A stretch of DNA of 64,000 nucleotides, taken from the NCBI RefSeq assembly GCF_017313765.1, contig NZ_JAFLNC010000001.1, positions 1,011,516 to 1,075,515 on the forward strand, given 5' to 3'. The notes under the pieces were generated by a model that worked only from the letters and a program-made list of their open reading frames with translations, did not search any database and was not told where the DNA came from. Below are positions 34,894-42,894 of the stretch, piece by piece. Positions within the stretch are counted from its first letter, which is position 1, and every line of letters begins with the position of its first letter. The translations under genes were made by a program, and so were the position numbers. This stretch comes from Sneathiella sedimenti (GTDB lineage Bacteria; Pseudomonadota; Alphaproteobacteria; Sneathiellales; Sneathiellaceae).

Positions 34894-36762
34894 CTAGTCT
34901 ACCAATTGATAGATTGTTACCGGGTCTTGCCGGCCTTTTAGCTGGTAGGCCCCAATTTTTATCGCGCCGATGCCGGGGCTGGCGTCAACGGTGGCGTCCG
35001 TCAACAGGATGAACACTTCATCTGCCTGGTCTGGTGACAATGTCTTGCCGTATTGTTCCATGCGTTGGGCGATATTCACCGTGTCACCGACCACCGTATA
35101 GTTTAGCCGTCCGGCGGAGCCGATATTGCCGACAACCAGCGGACCTGTGTGGATGCCAATGCGCATATGAACCTCGCGAAGGCCCGCATTCCGGCGTTTT
35201 TCATTGTCGGCCATTATGGTTTTTCTTATCGCCGTGGCCGCACGACAGGCGCGAGCTGCATGATCATCCTGCCGCTCGGGCGCCCCCCAGAATGCCATTA
35301 CCGCATCTCCGATAAACTTATCTACGGTTCCGCCTTCTGCTTCGATACAGGCAGTGACAAGCTCAAAATGATGATTGAGGAAGTCCGCAACCTCGTTTGT
35401 TTTCATGCTTTCCGCCTGTGGCGTAAATCCCGCGATATCTGTAAACATAACAGTAATGACCCGCTGCTCCAAACGGGCTTCCCCACTTTCCATTAGTTTG
35501 TGGACAAGAGTTTTCGGAACATAAGTCTCGAACCAGGAGAGACCTCGGAGCATGCTGTTGTAGGCGTTGTTCGCTTCATTCACTTCGGTGAAGCGACTGG
35601 CGGGGAGGGCGTTTACGGCGTTGAAGTCAAGTTTGGAAATTTGCCGTGACGCTTTGGATAGGGCGAGCACAGGACGCGAAATCTTTCGTCCGATAACTAT
35701 GGCGACAACGGTGCTCAACAACATGATGCCTAGACCAGCAAGGCCCGCAATCAATAGTCGCCGCATTTCAGTGGAAACCTCGTCATTAAGGAGCCAGTAA
35801 CCAACAGTGAAAGGTTTGTCAGCATATCCTGTAATTTCTTTGTAAACATAGATATAGCCTTGTCCGTTCACCTCCAGATAATGACTGTTGAATGCGGTCT
35901 GATCAGCCAGCAGCTTCAGTTTTTTTGCTTTGTCGGACCAGATCGCCCGCAACACGGGGTCCTCTATCTCATCGAGTTTTGGAACCGCTTCCGTGATATT
36001 GAGGCCCATCGTTGCTTGTGAGGCGGTTACCCCTTGTTCCATCATAACGCGGTCATCGCCATACAAAATAAACCGCTTGCTGTTTTTCAGCGCAGGCGCC
36101 GCATTCATTCGTGTGTTTACAGTGGACACAGTAATTGACGCGATTAACGCACCTATAAATTTTCCGTCTTTAAATACCGGCTCCCTGAAGTTCAGAACTG
36201 TTTGACGGAGCGTCGGTACATAGACAAGGGGTCCCCAACTGCCTTTACTACGGGTTGCAAGGTCGGCAATGCTTGTTTGCGCAACAGGGTCTTTGCTTTC
36301 ATCGAATGAAAGGATTTCTTTGCTTTGTCGATGTACGCCTGTTACTTGTAAATCCGGTGTTACAAAAGCAAGGGTGTTGACTTGCGGCGTGCCGGAGATA
36401 GCCCCCAAGAGAAAATCAATAAGCTGTTGGCGATTATTAACATCAACCCTGTCCGCGTTAATCAATTCCGCCAAATAGACGGCCTCATATGCAGCCGGAT
36501 TGAGAAGTTCAATAAAATCATTTTGCGTCGCAGACATTGCTGCGCTCGCCTTGTCAACCAGAAGATCCCTTGTATTGGTAAGGCCGGATATAAGGCTGAT
36601 ACCAAGAACGATGACGACGGTTATCACGACCAATGTGCCAAAGCTGACAGCCAAAACAGTGGCAATTGGCAGGGATTTGACAGGCTTATTTGGCGGCTTT
36701 TTAATCGGATATCTCCTGATTTTAGGGTTGTTTCCGATAGCATGAAGCCGCGAAATGATCAA
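34894..36762 (-). CDS. membrane class III adenylate/guanylate cyclase with dCache-like sensor
   Basis: A 622-residue protein: one helix (about 32-58), a periplasmic sensor segment of about 270 residues, a second helix (about 330-355), a HAMP-like linker and a class III cyclase domain (about 435-610). Metal-binding aspartates are in VMFTDIAGFT and GDAVMAFWGAP; GRLNYTVVGDTVNIAQRME holds the transition-state asparagine and base-contact region. It should make cyclic AMP or GMP in response to an external ligand. The frame opens with TTG 36762, which has no ribosome site; an ATT codon at 36705 has AGGAG seven bases before it, so the true start is uncertain. It converges on the Nfu gene with 7 bases between. 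Confidence 0.9.
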   Translation of the reverse strand: MIISRLHAIGNNPKIRRYPIKKPPNKPVKSLPIATVLAVSFGTLVVITVVIVLGISLISGLTNTRDLLVDKASAAMSATQNDFIELLNPAAYEAVYLAELINADRVDVNNRQQLIDFLLGAISGTPQVNTLAFVTPDLQVTGVHRQSKEILSFDESKDPVAQTSIADLATRSKGSWGPLVYVPTLRQTVLNFREPVFKDGKFIGALIASITVSTVNTRMNAAPALKNSKRFILYGDDRVMMEQGVTASQATMGLNITEAVPKLDEIEDPVLRAIWSDKAKKLKLLADQTAFNSHYLEVNGQGYIYVYKEITGYADKPFTVGYWLLNDEVSTEMRRLLIAGLAGLGIMLLSTVVAIVIGRKISRPVLALSKASRQISKLDFNAVNALPASRFTEVNEANNAYNSMLRGLSWFETYVPKTLVHKLMESGEARLEQRVITVMFTDIAGFTPQAESMKTNEVADFLNHHFELVTACIEAEGGTVDKFIGDAVMAFWGAPERQDDHAARACRAATAIRKTIMADNEKRRNAGLREVHMRIGIHTGPLVVGNIGSAGRLNYTVVGDTVNIAQRMEQYGKTLSPDQADEVFILLTDATVDASPGIGAIKIGAYQLKGRQDPVTIYQLVD

Positions 36763-36819
36763 AGACTAATACTTTATGGGTTTGTAGACTAAAGTCGCGA
36801 CAAAGAGTATACTCGGCAC

Positions 36820-37407
36820 ATGAATCTGGTTGTCGCGTTCGAAGCAATACTTGTTGTATGTTGCCTGATTTCACTCAATTTGGCGCGACAGGCCTTTTTT
36901 CCGGCAAATCTTTTCTGGGCATTCGGGGTGGTCACCATAGGTGTAACGGCGACCCTTGGTGGCTTCAAATTCGCCGGATATGGCGGAGTAGAACCCTATC
37001 ACATAACGGCGAAACATTTTGCCGCGTCAATTGGCATTGCGGCCTTTGCACTTGGGGCCCTGGCCGGTCTTTTTGCTGATTTTTTCATCCGCTTTTACTG
37101 GTGGATACTGTTGGCGCTACTTGTTGTGCTTTGTGCATCCTTGCTGCTTGGACATTGGCGTTTTTCACCGACCATACAGGTAGGTCTGGTCGGCATCATT
37201 TTTCTGGTCGGGCTGGTTCGGCTCCTTTCGTCAGGGATGCTTGCAATATACCTGATTTTGGGCGTTATCTGTCTTGGACTTTCAGATGTCGCGGTAAAAT
37301 GGCTGGCGTTGAATACAGGCATGGACCCGCTGAATATTTATCACATACTGGTTTCGCTCGCGGTGGTTTCCTTCGGACTATCAGCATCCCGTGATAGCTG
37401 GGAATAA
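36820..37407 (+). CDS. uncharacterised multi-pass membrane protein
   Basis: A 195-residue hydrophobic protein with about six transmembrane helices and short loops. No motif I can name. Segments such as FWAFGVVTIGVTATLGGFKFAGY and IYHILVSLAVVSFGLSAS show a glycine- and alanine-rich helix pattern. Its start lies 57 bases from the divergent cyclase gene; the next gene (DUF4170) follows 101 bases downstream on the same strand. Function unknown; a small transporter or sensor are both possible. Confidence 0.7.
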   Translation: MNLVVAFEAILVVCCLISLNLARQAFFPANLFWAFGVVTIGVTATLGGFKFAGYGGVEPYHITAKHFAASIGIAAFALGALAGLFADFFIRFYWWILLALLVVLCASLLLGHWRFSPTIQVGLVGIIFLVGLVRLLSSGMLAIYLILGVICLGLSDVAVKWLALNTGMDPLNIYHILVSLAVVSFGLSASRDSWE

Positions 37408-37508
37408 ACCATTAATATATTGCGTTGAAATATACTGCAATTTTGGGCAATGTCGCTATATCCGGGCAATATATTAAGTGCGTCCAAACATTTTGATGAA
37501 GGAATGCT

Positions 37509-37724
37509 ATGCCAGAGGCAAAATCAAAGTTAACGAAGGACCTGTTCGTTGTCTTCGGCGGCAAGGTAACAGATACCAGAGGCAAGGATTTTGTGGATCC
37601 GGAGGCCATGGATGTCCGAGGTTTTTATAGCAATTATGACGACGCGCTTGCTGCCTGGCGGGCTGCGAGTCAGATGAAGGTCGACGACGCATTCACCAAA
37701 TATGTGATTGTTCGTCTTTGGTAA
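37509..37724 (+). CDS. DUF4170 domain protein
   Basis: A 71-residue protein of the small alphaproteobacterial family DUF4170: LFVVFGGKVTDTRGKDFVDPEAMDVRGFYSNYDDALAAWRAASQMKVDDA is nearly the whole domain. It has no membrane segments or known catalytic residues. GAAGG upstream of the ATG is a good ribosome site. A Rossmann-free, single alpha/beta domain is expected. Function is unknown across the family. Confidence 0.85.
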   Translation: MPEAKSKLTKDLFVVFGGKVTDTRGKDFVDPEAMDVRGFYSNYDDALAAWRAASQMKVDDAFTKYVIVRLW

Positions 37725-37846
37725 AGCCGCGCCTTCTTTCCACAGGGTGGAAAACTTTCCGATATGAGATGTTGTGATTTTACACAACGGTTCAACTTGG
37801 CCTATTGTCCCATTTCTCCAATCACGCAAGAAAAAGAGGGTATCCT

Positions 37847-39436
37847 GTGCGCAATTTCTATAAAGCTGGCCGTTCCGTAACATATGGGTTAACAGGTGCC
37901 GTCGCTTCTTCCAGTCCGCACGCCTCTCAGGCGGCTTTGAGTATCCTGAAAGCAGGCGGGAACGCAATGGATGCTGCGATTGCAGCCTGCGCAATACAAT
38001 GCGTTGTAGATCCGATGCAGACCGGTATTGGCGGGGACTGCTTTGCCCTGGTCGCCATGGGGGGCGGGAGCCAGGTTGAGGGTCTGAATGGTTCCGGCAA
38101 GGCCCCAATGGCATTGACGGCGGATTACCTGCTGTCAAACGGCTTCGATAAAATGGATCCGACTAGCCCTCATGCGATCACCGTTCCGGGAGCGATAGAC
38201 GCCTGGACAAGACTTCACGAAAAATATGGCAGCATGGACTTCGCCGACTTACTGGCTCCTGCCATTGATTGCGCGGAAAATGGTTTTGTCGTGACCCAGC
38301 GTACGTCTGTTGACTGGGAGATGGGGGTTGCGAAGCTGCTGAAGAACCCAGCCGCGAGCGATATGTATCTGAATAACGGAAAGCCACCGGCGGCAGGGAC
38401 AATCTGGCGCTTGCCGAAACTGGCAGCGACCTTGAAGGCGATCGCGAAAAAAGGGCGCGCGGCATTCTATGAAGGCGATCTTGCCGCTCAGATGGCAGAC
38501 AGCCTGAAAGCGGCAGGGGGACTCCATGAGGCAGAGGATTTTGCGGCGACCGGAGCAGACTTTGTGGCGCCTATTCATAGCGAGTACCAGGGTCACCAGG
38601 TGCATCAGATACCGCCAAATGGACAGGGCATTACTGCTCTGATCATGCTCAATATCCTGAAACGGTTTGATCTTGATGGTCTCGATCCAAACGGCGCCCA
38701 GCGGCTGCATCTTGAGGCGGAGGCTGCGCGGCTTGCCTATCTCACACGTAACAAGTATGTCGCGGACCCGACCAAAGCTGATGTCCCGACCGAGATGCTG
38801 CTGTCAGACGAATTCGCGGATCATCTTTGCAAGTATATCGAGGTTGGCAAAGCAGGCGATCCGACTGGTGCCAACGCGCTTGAGCGGCATCGGGACACTG
38901 TCTATTTGACAGTGGTCGATAAGGACAGGAACGCCGTCTCCTTCATCAACTCACTATTCCAGGGCTTCGGGTCGGGGATTGCCTGCCCGAAAACGGGAGT
39001 TCTTTTCCAGAACAGGGGATTTGGTTTTGTCGTCGATCCCGATCACCCGAACTGTGTTGCTCCGGGCAAGCGTCCAATGCATACGATCATTCCTGGGATG
39101 GTTACGAAAGGCGGAAAGGCAGTTCTCAGCTATGGCGTCATGGGTGGTGGATATCAGCCTGTAGGGCACGCGCATGTTCTTACCAACATCTGGAATTACG
39201 GCATGGATGTGCAGGAAGCCATCGATAGCCCGCGCGCATTTTACGATGGCGGTATCCTCGAAGTCGAGGAAGGTGTTCCTGCGTCTGTTCGGGCTGAACT
39301 GACCGCTATGGGATATCAGCTGGCGGATACGTCAATGCCGCTCGGCGGTGGTCAGATGATCGCAATCGATGCCAATACTGGTGTTCTCTCCGCTGGTTCC
39401 GAATCTCGAAAAGATGGTTGCGCAATTGCCTATTAA
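37847..39436 (+). CDS. gamma-glutamyltransferase family protein
   Basis: A 529-residue Ntn-hydrolase precursor of the gamma-glutamyltransferase family. Such proteins cleave themselves before the nucleophilic threonine, here Thr351 in RHRDTVYLTVVD, producing large and small subunits. N-terminal GAVASSSPHASQAALSILKAGGNAMDAAIAA and GIGGDCFALVA are family marks; GVMGGGYQPVGHAHVLTN is at the C-terminus. There is no clear signal peptide, so it is probably cytoplasmic. GTG 37847 with AAGAGGG upstream is preferred over TTG 37805. The substrate could be glutathione conjugates or another gamma-glutamyl or acyl amide. Confidence 0.9.
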   Translation: MRNFYKAGRSVTYGLTGAVASSSPHASQAALSILKAGGNAMDAAIAACAIQCVVDPMQTGIGGDCFALVAMGGGSQVEGLNGSGKAPMALTADYLLSNGFDKMDPTSPHAITVPGAIDAWTRLHEKYGSMDFADLLAPAIDCAENGFVVTQRTSVDWEMGVAKLLKNPAASDMYLNNGKPPAAGTIWRLPKLAATLKAIAKKGRAAFYEGDLAAQMADSLKAAGGLHEAEDFAATGADFVAPIHSEYQGHQVHQIPPNGQGITALIMLNILKRFDLDGLDPNGAQRLHLEAEAARLAYLTRNKYVADPTKADVPTEMLLSDEFADHLCKYIEVGKAGDPTGANALERHRDTVYLTVVDKDRNAVSFINSLFQGFGSGIACPKTGVLFQNRGFGFVVDPDHPNCVAPGKRPMHTIIPGMVTKGGKAVLSYGVMGGGYQPVGHAHVLTNIWNYGMDVQEAIDSPRAFYDGGILEVEEGVPASVRAELTAMGYQLADTSMPLGGGQMIAIDANTGVLSAGSESRKDGCAIAY

Positions 39437-39457
39437 CGGCTGCTGAGAGTATATAGC

Positions 39458-41191
39458 TTATTCAGGTTCTTCCGCGAGGCCGGCCAAAGCAATCTTTTTT
39501 GCCTCGTCAAAGCTGGCGGCGAGATGAAGATGTGCGCCTGCATTCTCATTCTGCAGCCGATGAAGCAGCTCGCGTGTTGAGGGTTGTGGTTCGGACAGAA
39601 TGACAACCCTGCCCTTGCTCTGGCTCCTGGATATGAAATCTGCAAGAGCGGAGGTGCCGGTTGCGTCAATTAGGGGGACATTCCGCAGGCGCAATATAAT
39701 AATCTTCGTGTTCGCGTCTATTCGCTCGAGCACATCGACAAGAAGCGAGACCGTTCCAAAAAAGAACGGACCGGTAATTTCATAGGTCTCAACTCCATCT
39801 GGCAGCCCATGACCTGGAATATAGGCTTTTGCCGGGAAGCCGTTCAAATCATCATGGTCCTCCTCAATCAGGGAGACATGGGTCGCCACTTCCACTGCGC
39901 CGGCCATTCGATGCATAAAGACGAGCGCGGACATAACCACGCCAACTTCTATGGCGACTGTCAAATCCACAAGGACCGTCAGCAAAAAGGTGCTGATTAA
40001 TACCAGCCGGTCGCCAATCGGCGCGGACATAAACTGTGCGAACCTGCCTATTTCACTCATGTTCCAGGCAACAATCACCAACACAGCGGCTAGGCAGGCA
40101 AGCGGAACATAACCCGCAAGCGGCGCAAACAGAAACATGATGAGGAGCAGGAAAGCGGCGTGCAACATGCCCGATACTGGCGTTCGGCCTCCGGATTTGA
40201 TGTTGGTTGCTGTCCGCGCAATCGCACCGGTTGCGGGCAGGCCGCCGAAAAACCCTGACGCCATATTGGCCACCCCTTGCGCAACAAGCTCGCAATTGGA
40301 GCGATGGCGTCGACCCGTCATGCCGTCGGCAACCACCGCAGAGAGAAGGGATTCCACGCCGGCAAGAAAAGCGATTGTTGCAGCGCTCGGCAGCAGGTCC
40401 GGAATATCTGCGATATTAAAAGTAGGAATGCTGGGAGCTGGCAAAAAATGCGGTAGATCGCCAAACTGCGATCCAATGGTTGAAACGGACAGACCCAGGA
40501 GAGGGGCAATCGCCGCACCCACTGTCAGCGCGATCAGGAAGCCGGGTGCCTTTGGTGCATAATTTCGCAGCAGAATAATCAGGGCAAGCGTACCTGCCGC
40601 CAGCAAAAGAGTGACAGGGCTAATTTTATGAAGTTGAGAAAAATAAGTTTGCCATTGTCCCAAAACATCTGCTGACAGGCCGTCAATTCCAAAGCCGAAG
40701 AATGCGTTCATCTGACTGGAGAAAATAATGACAGCGATCCCCGTTGTGAATCCGGTCACAACCGGTTGGGGGATGTATTTAATGAAGGTCCCAAGCCGAA
40801 ATATTCCGGCGATGATGAGCATGAACCCCGCCAATATTGTCGCCATGATCAGGCCGTCATACCCATGGCGGCTAATGACATCGAACACGACAACAACAAA
40901 TGCACCTGTCGGGCCACCAATCTGGAAGCGGCTACCACCAAGGGCGGAAATCAGGAATCCGGCGATGATGGCCGTGATCAGCCCTTTATCAGGCGTGGCA
41001 CCGGATGCGATTGCCAATGCCATGGCGAGGGGAAGGGCAACGATGGCAACCGTCAGGCCGGCAACCGTATCGTGCCTTAAGTCGGCCCAAGAATATCCCT
41101 GTCTAAGAACTGTATATAGTTTGGGTACAAATAGGTGCCATTCAGGCGGGCGCGACGTGGAACTCTTGATATGGAGGTCGCGATTATACAT
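39458..41191 (-). CDS. SulP family anion transporter with STAS domain
   Basis: A 577-residue protein: about 12 membrane helices (residues 30-430) and a C-terminal STAS domain (about 450-565). The SulP signature is near the N-terminus (DLRHDTVAGLTVAIVALPLAMALAIASGA), with FQIGGPTGAFVVVVF in the first repeat. Family members carry sulfate, bicarbonate or other anions; substrate not determined. The STAS domain (IIILRLRNVPLIDATGTSALADFI) resembles anti-anti-sigma proteins and probably regulates transport. It is 9 bases downstream of a MarR gene with which it is likely cotranscribed. It converges on the GGT-like gene with a 21-base gap. Confidence 0.93.
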   Translation of the reverse strand: MYNRDLHIKSSTSRPPEWHLFVPKLYTVLRQGYSWADLRHDTVAGLTVAIVALPLAMALAIASGATPDKGLITAIIAGFLISALGGSRFQIGGPTGAFVVVVFDVISRHGYDGLIMATILAGFMLIIAGIFRLGTFIKYIPQPVVTGFTTGIAVIIFSSQMNAFFGFGIDGLSADVLGQWQTYFSQLHKISPVTLLLAAGTLALIILLRNYAPKAPGFLIALTVGAAIAPLLGLSVSTIGSQFGDLPHFLPAPSIPTFNIADIPDLLPSAATIAFLAGVESLLSAVVADGMTGRRHRSNCELVAQGVANMASGFFGGLPATGAIARTATNIKSGGRTPVSGMLHAAFLLLIMFLFAPLAGYVPLACLAAVLVIVAWNMSEIGRFAQFMSAPIGDRLVLISTFLLTVLVDLTVAIEVGVVMSALVFMHRMAGAVEVATHVSLIEEDHDDLNGFPAKAYIPGHGLPDGVETYEITGPFFFGTVSLLVDVLERIDANTKIIILRLRNVPLIDATGTSALADFISRSQSKGRVVILSEPQPSTRELLHRLQNENAGAHLHLAASFDEAKKIALAGLAEEPE

Positions 41192-41200
41192 CCGCGTGTT

Positions 41201-41644
41201 TCACGAATCCTCGCGGGCGATAATCAGGTTCTTCTTTACCTGGTCGAGTAAGGTCAGCAGTTTTTCCTGATCTTCCTTTGAGATGCCGGAAATCGCCTGC
41301 GCTCGGACATCGTCCCCGACCTGCTCAAGTTCGGATAGAATCGGGTGGGCGGTCTTGGCAATATATATCCGGAATATCCGCCGGTCTTTTGGATCTTTCT
41401 CGCGCCGGATAAACCCTCTCTCCTCCAGCCGGTCAAGAAGACGGCCGATAGTCGACTTGTCGAGTTCGAGATAGTCAGCCAGTTCGGTTTGTGTAATTCC
41501 TTCTCGGCGATCAAGCACGCCGAGCGCAAGCCATTTGGCTCGCGTGAGGTTATAAGGCTCGACCCGCCGATCAATATGGATCCTGAGCAGATGGGCGACT
41601 TCATGGACCAGCGTACCAAGTGTATTGTCTTTTTTGCTTAACAT
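41201..41644 (-). CDS. MarR family transcriptional regulator
   Basis: A 147-residue winged-helix regulator. The recognition helix area is ITQTELADYLELDKSTIGRLLDRLEERGFIRREKDPKDRRIFRI (about residues 54-97), with the wing RRIFRI. It precedes the SulP gene by 9 bases on the same strand. A perfect 16-bp palindrome (41643-41658) overlaps its start codon and is a strong candidate for its own operator, pointing to autoregulation and control of the transporter. The effector is unknown. Confidence 0.92.
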   Translation of the reverse strand: MLSKKDNTLGTLVHEVAHLLRIHIDRRVEPYNLTRAKWLALGVLDRREGITQTELADYLELDKSTIGRLLDRLEERGFIRREKDPKDRRIFRIYIAKTAHPILSELEQVGDDVRAQAISGISKEDQEKLLTLLDQVKKNLIIAREDS

Positions 41645-41658
41645 AATGAGCTCATTAT
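41643..41658. promoter_or_regulatory. perfect 16-bp palindrome overlapping the marR start codon
   Basis: ATAATGAGCTCATTAT is fully self-complementary and covers the first bases of the MarR gene start (ATG at 41644-41642). MarR proteins usually bind 16-20-bp palindromes in their own promoter region. Confidence 0.7.
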
Positions 41659-41689
41659 AGTTGCTATGGCAATAGTTGGCAAGGCAACA

Positions 41690-41722
41690 AAAAAAGGCCG
41701 CATCAAAAATACGGCCTTTTAG
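41690..41722 (-). terminator. Rho-independent terminator of fba
   Basis: AAAAGGCCG (41692-41700) and CGGCCTTTT (41712-41720) form a stem; on the minus strand it ends in seven T residues, 20-50 bases past the fba stop. It separates fba from the marR operon. Confidence 0.85.
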
Positions 41723-41741
41723 GAGTTTTTTTTAACGAGCT

Positions 41742-42824
41742 TTAAGCTTCTGCAATGGACTTACCTGTTGCTCCGAGTTCGTTGCAGGCCTGCTGAACAC
41801 GCTCTGCCATGGATTTTTCGCATTCTCGTAACCAGGCGCGCGGATCATAATGCTTCTTGAACGGCGTACCGTCTTCCGGGTCAATTTGGTATTTGAAGGC
41901 TTTTGGATGAGCGTCTACATATGCGCCAACAGGTTTGGAAAAGGCGAATTGCGTATCGGTGTCCACGTTCATCTTGAAGACGCCGTAGCTGACGGCCTCG
42001 GCAATTTCTTCCGGGCTGGATCCGGATCCGCCATGGAATACAAAATCAAGCGGTTTTTCCTTGGTGTCATAAATGCCCTGCACATGTTTTTGCGACGCCT
42101 GAAGTATCTCAGGGCGAAGCTGGACATTGCCGGGTTTATAGACGCCGTGAACGTTGCCAAACGCGGCGGCCACAGAGAAGTGTCCGATTGGGGAAAGGCG
42201 TTCGTAGGCCTGCAGGACTTCTTCAGGTTGGGTATAGAGCTTGCTGTTATCCATGACATCTATGTCACTGCCAACGCCGTCTTCCTCGCCGCCGGTAACA
42301 CCCAGCTCAATTTCAAGGCTCATGTCAATTTTCGCAAGGCGACTCAATATCCGTTCACATTCAGCAAGGTTTTCTTCAATCGGCTCTTCTGAAAGGTCGA
42401 GCATGTGAGAGCTGAAAAGTGGCTTACCAGTTGCGTTATACTCATCTTCGCTGGCGTCGATCATGCTCTCAACCCAGGGGATAAGCCCTTTGTTCGCATG
42501 GTCTGTGTGCAGGACGACGCAGATACCGTAGGCCTTGGCAACCGTATGTGCATGGCGGGCGGCTGAGACTGCACCGATGACACGGGCCTCGTCGACATCT
42601 TTGATGCCCTTGCCAGCGAAGAATTGTGCCCCACCGTTGGAGAGCTGAATAATAATGTCGGACTTGCTGAGCATTGCCCCTTCCAGCGCGGCATTGAGGG
42701 TATTGGTGCTGGTGACATTGATTGCGGGCAGGGCAAATCCCTGCGCCTTGCAGTTTTTGACAAGGGTCAGGTAATCGCTACCTGTCACAACACCCGGTTT
42801 CAGTTTCTTGATTTCGTCTTGCAC
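41742..42824 (-). CDS. fba: class II fructose-bisphosphate aldolase (FbaA type)
   Basis: A 360-residue zinc-dependent aldolase of the long class IIA type. Seen: ALPAINVTSTNTLNAALEGA, the zinc-histidine segment HTDHANKGLIPWVESMIDA, LEIELGVTGGEEDGVGSD and FVFHGGSGSSPEEIAEAVSYGVFKMNVDTD. Splits or makes fructose 1,6-bisphosphate in glycolysis/gluconeogenesis. The start is GTG with AGGAATTAA upstream. It lies 70 bases downstream of argS on the same strand and has its own terminator. Length is normal for FbaA; the shorter class IIB type is excluded. Confidence 0.95.
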   Translation of the reverse strand: MQDEIKKLKPGVVTGSDYLTLVKNCKAQGFALPAINVTSTNTLNAALEGAMLSKSDIIIQLSNGGAQFFAGKGIKDVDEARVIGAVSAARHAHTVAKAYGICVVLHTDHANKGLIPWVESMIDASEDEYNATGKPLFSSHMLDLSEEPIEENLAECERILSRLAKIDMSLEIELGVTGGEEDGVGSDIDVMDNSKLYTQPEEVLQAYERLSPIGHFSVAAAFGNVHGVYKPGNVQLRPEILQASQKHVQGIYDTKEKPLDFVFHGGSGSSPEEIAEAVSYGVFKMNVDTDTQFAFSKPVGAYVDAHPKAFKYQIDPEDGTPFKKHYDPRAWLRECEKSMAERVQQACNELGATGKSIAEA

Positions 42825-42894
42825 GGTTTAATTCCTCTTAATGACTGTTTTCGTGTTTTGCGCGAAAAGATAGGAGACAAACATTTAAAATTCT

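Noticed and set aside
37890..37896. Isolated TAACAGG inside the gamma-glutamyltransferase-like gene (another near 59868)
   Set aside because: About eight single copies are expected by chance in 64 kb; only the cluster after tRNA-Ser is exceptional.
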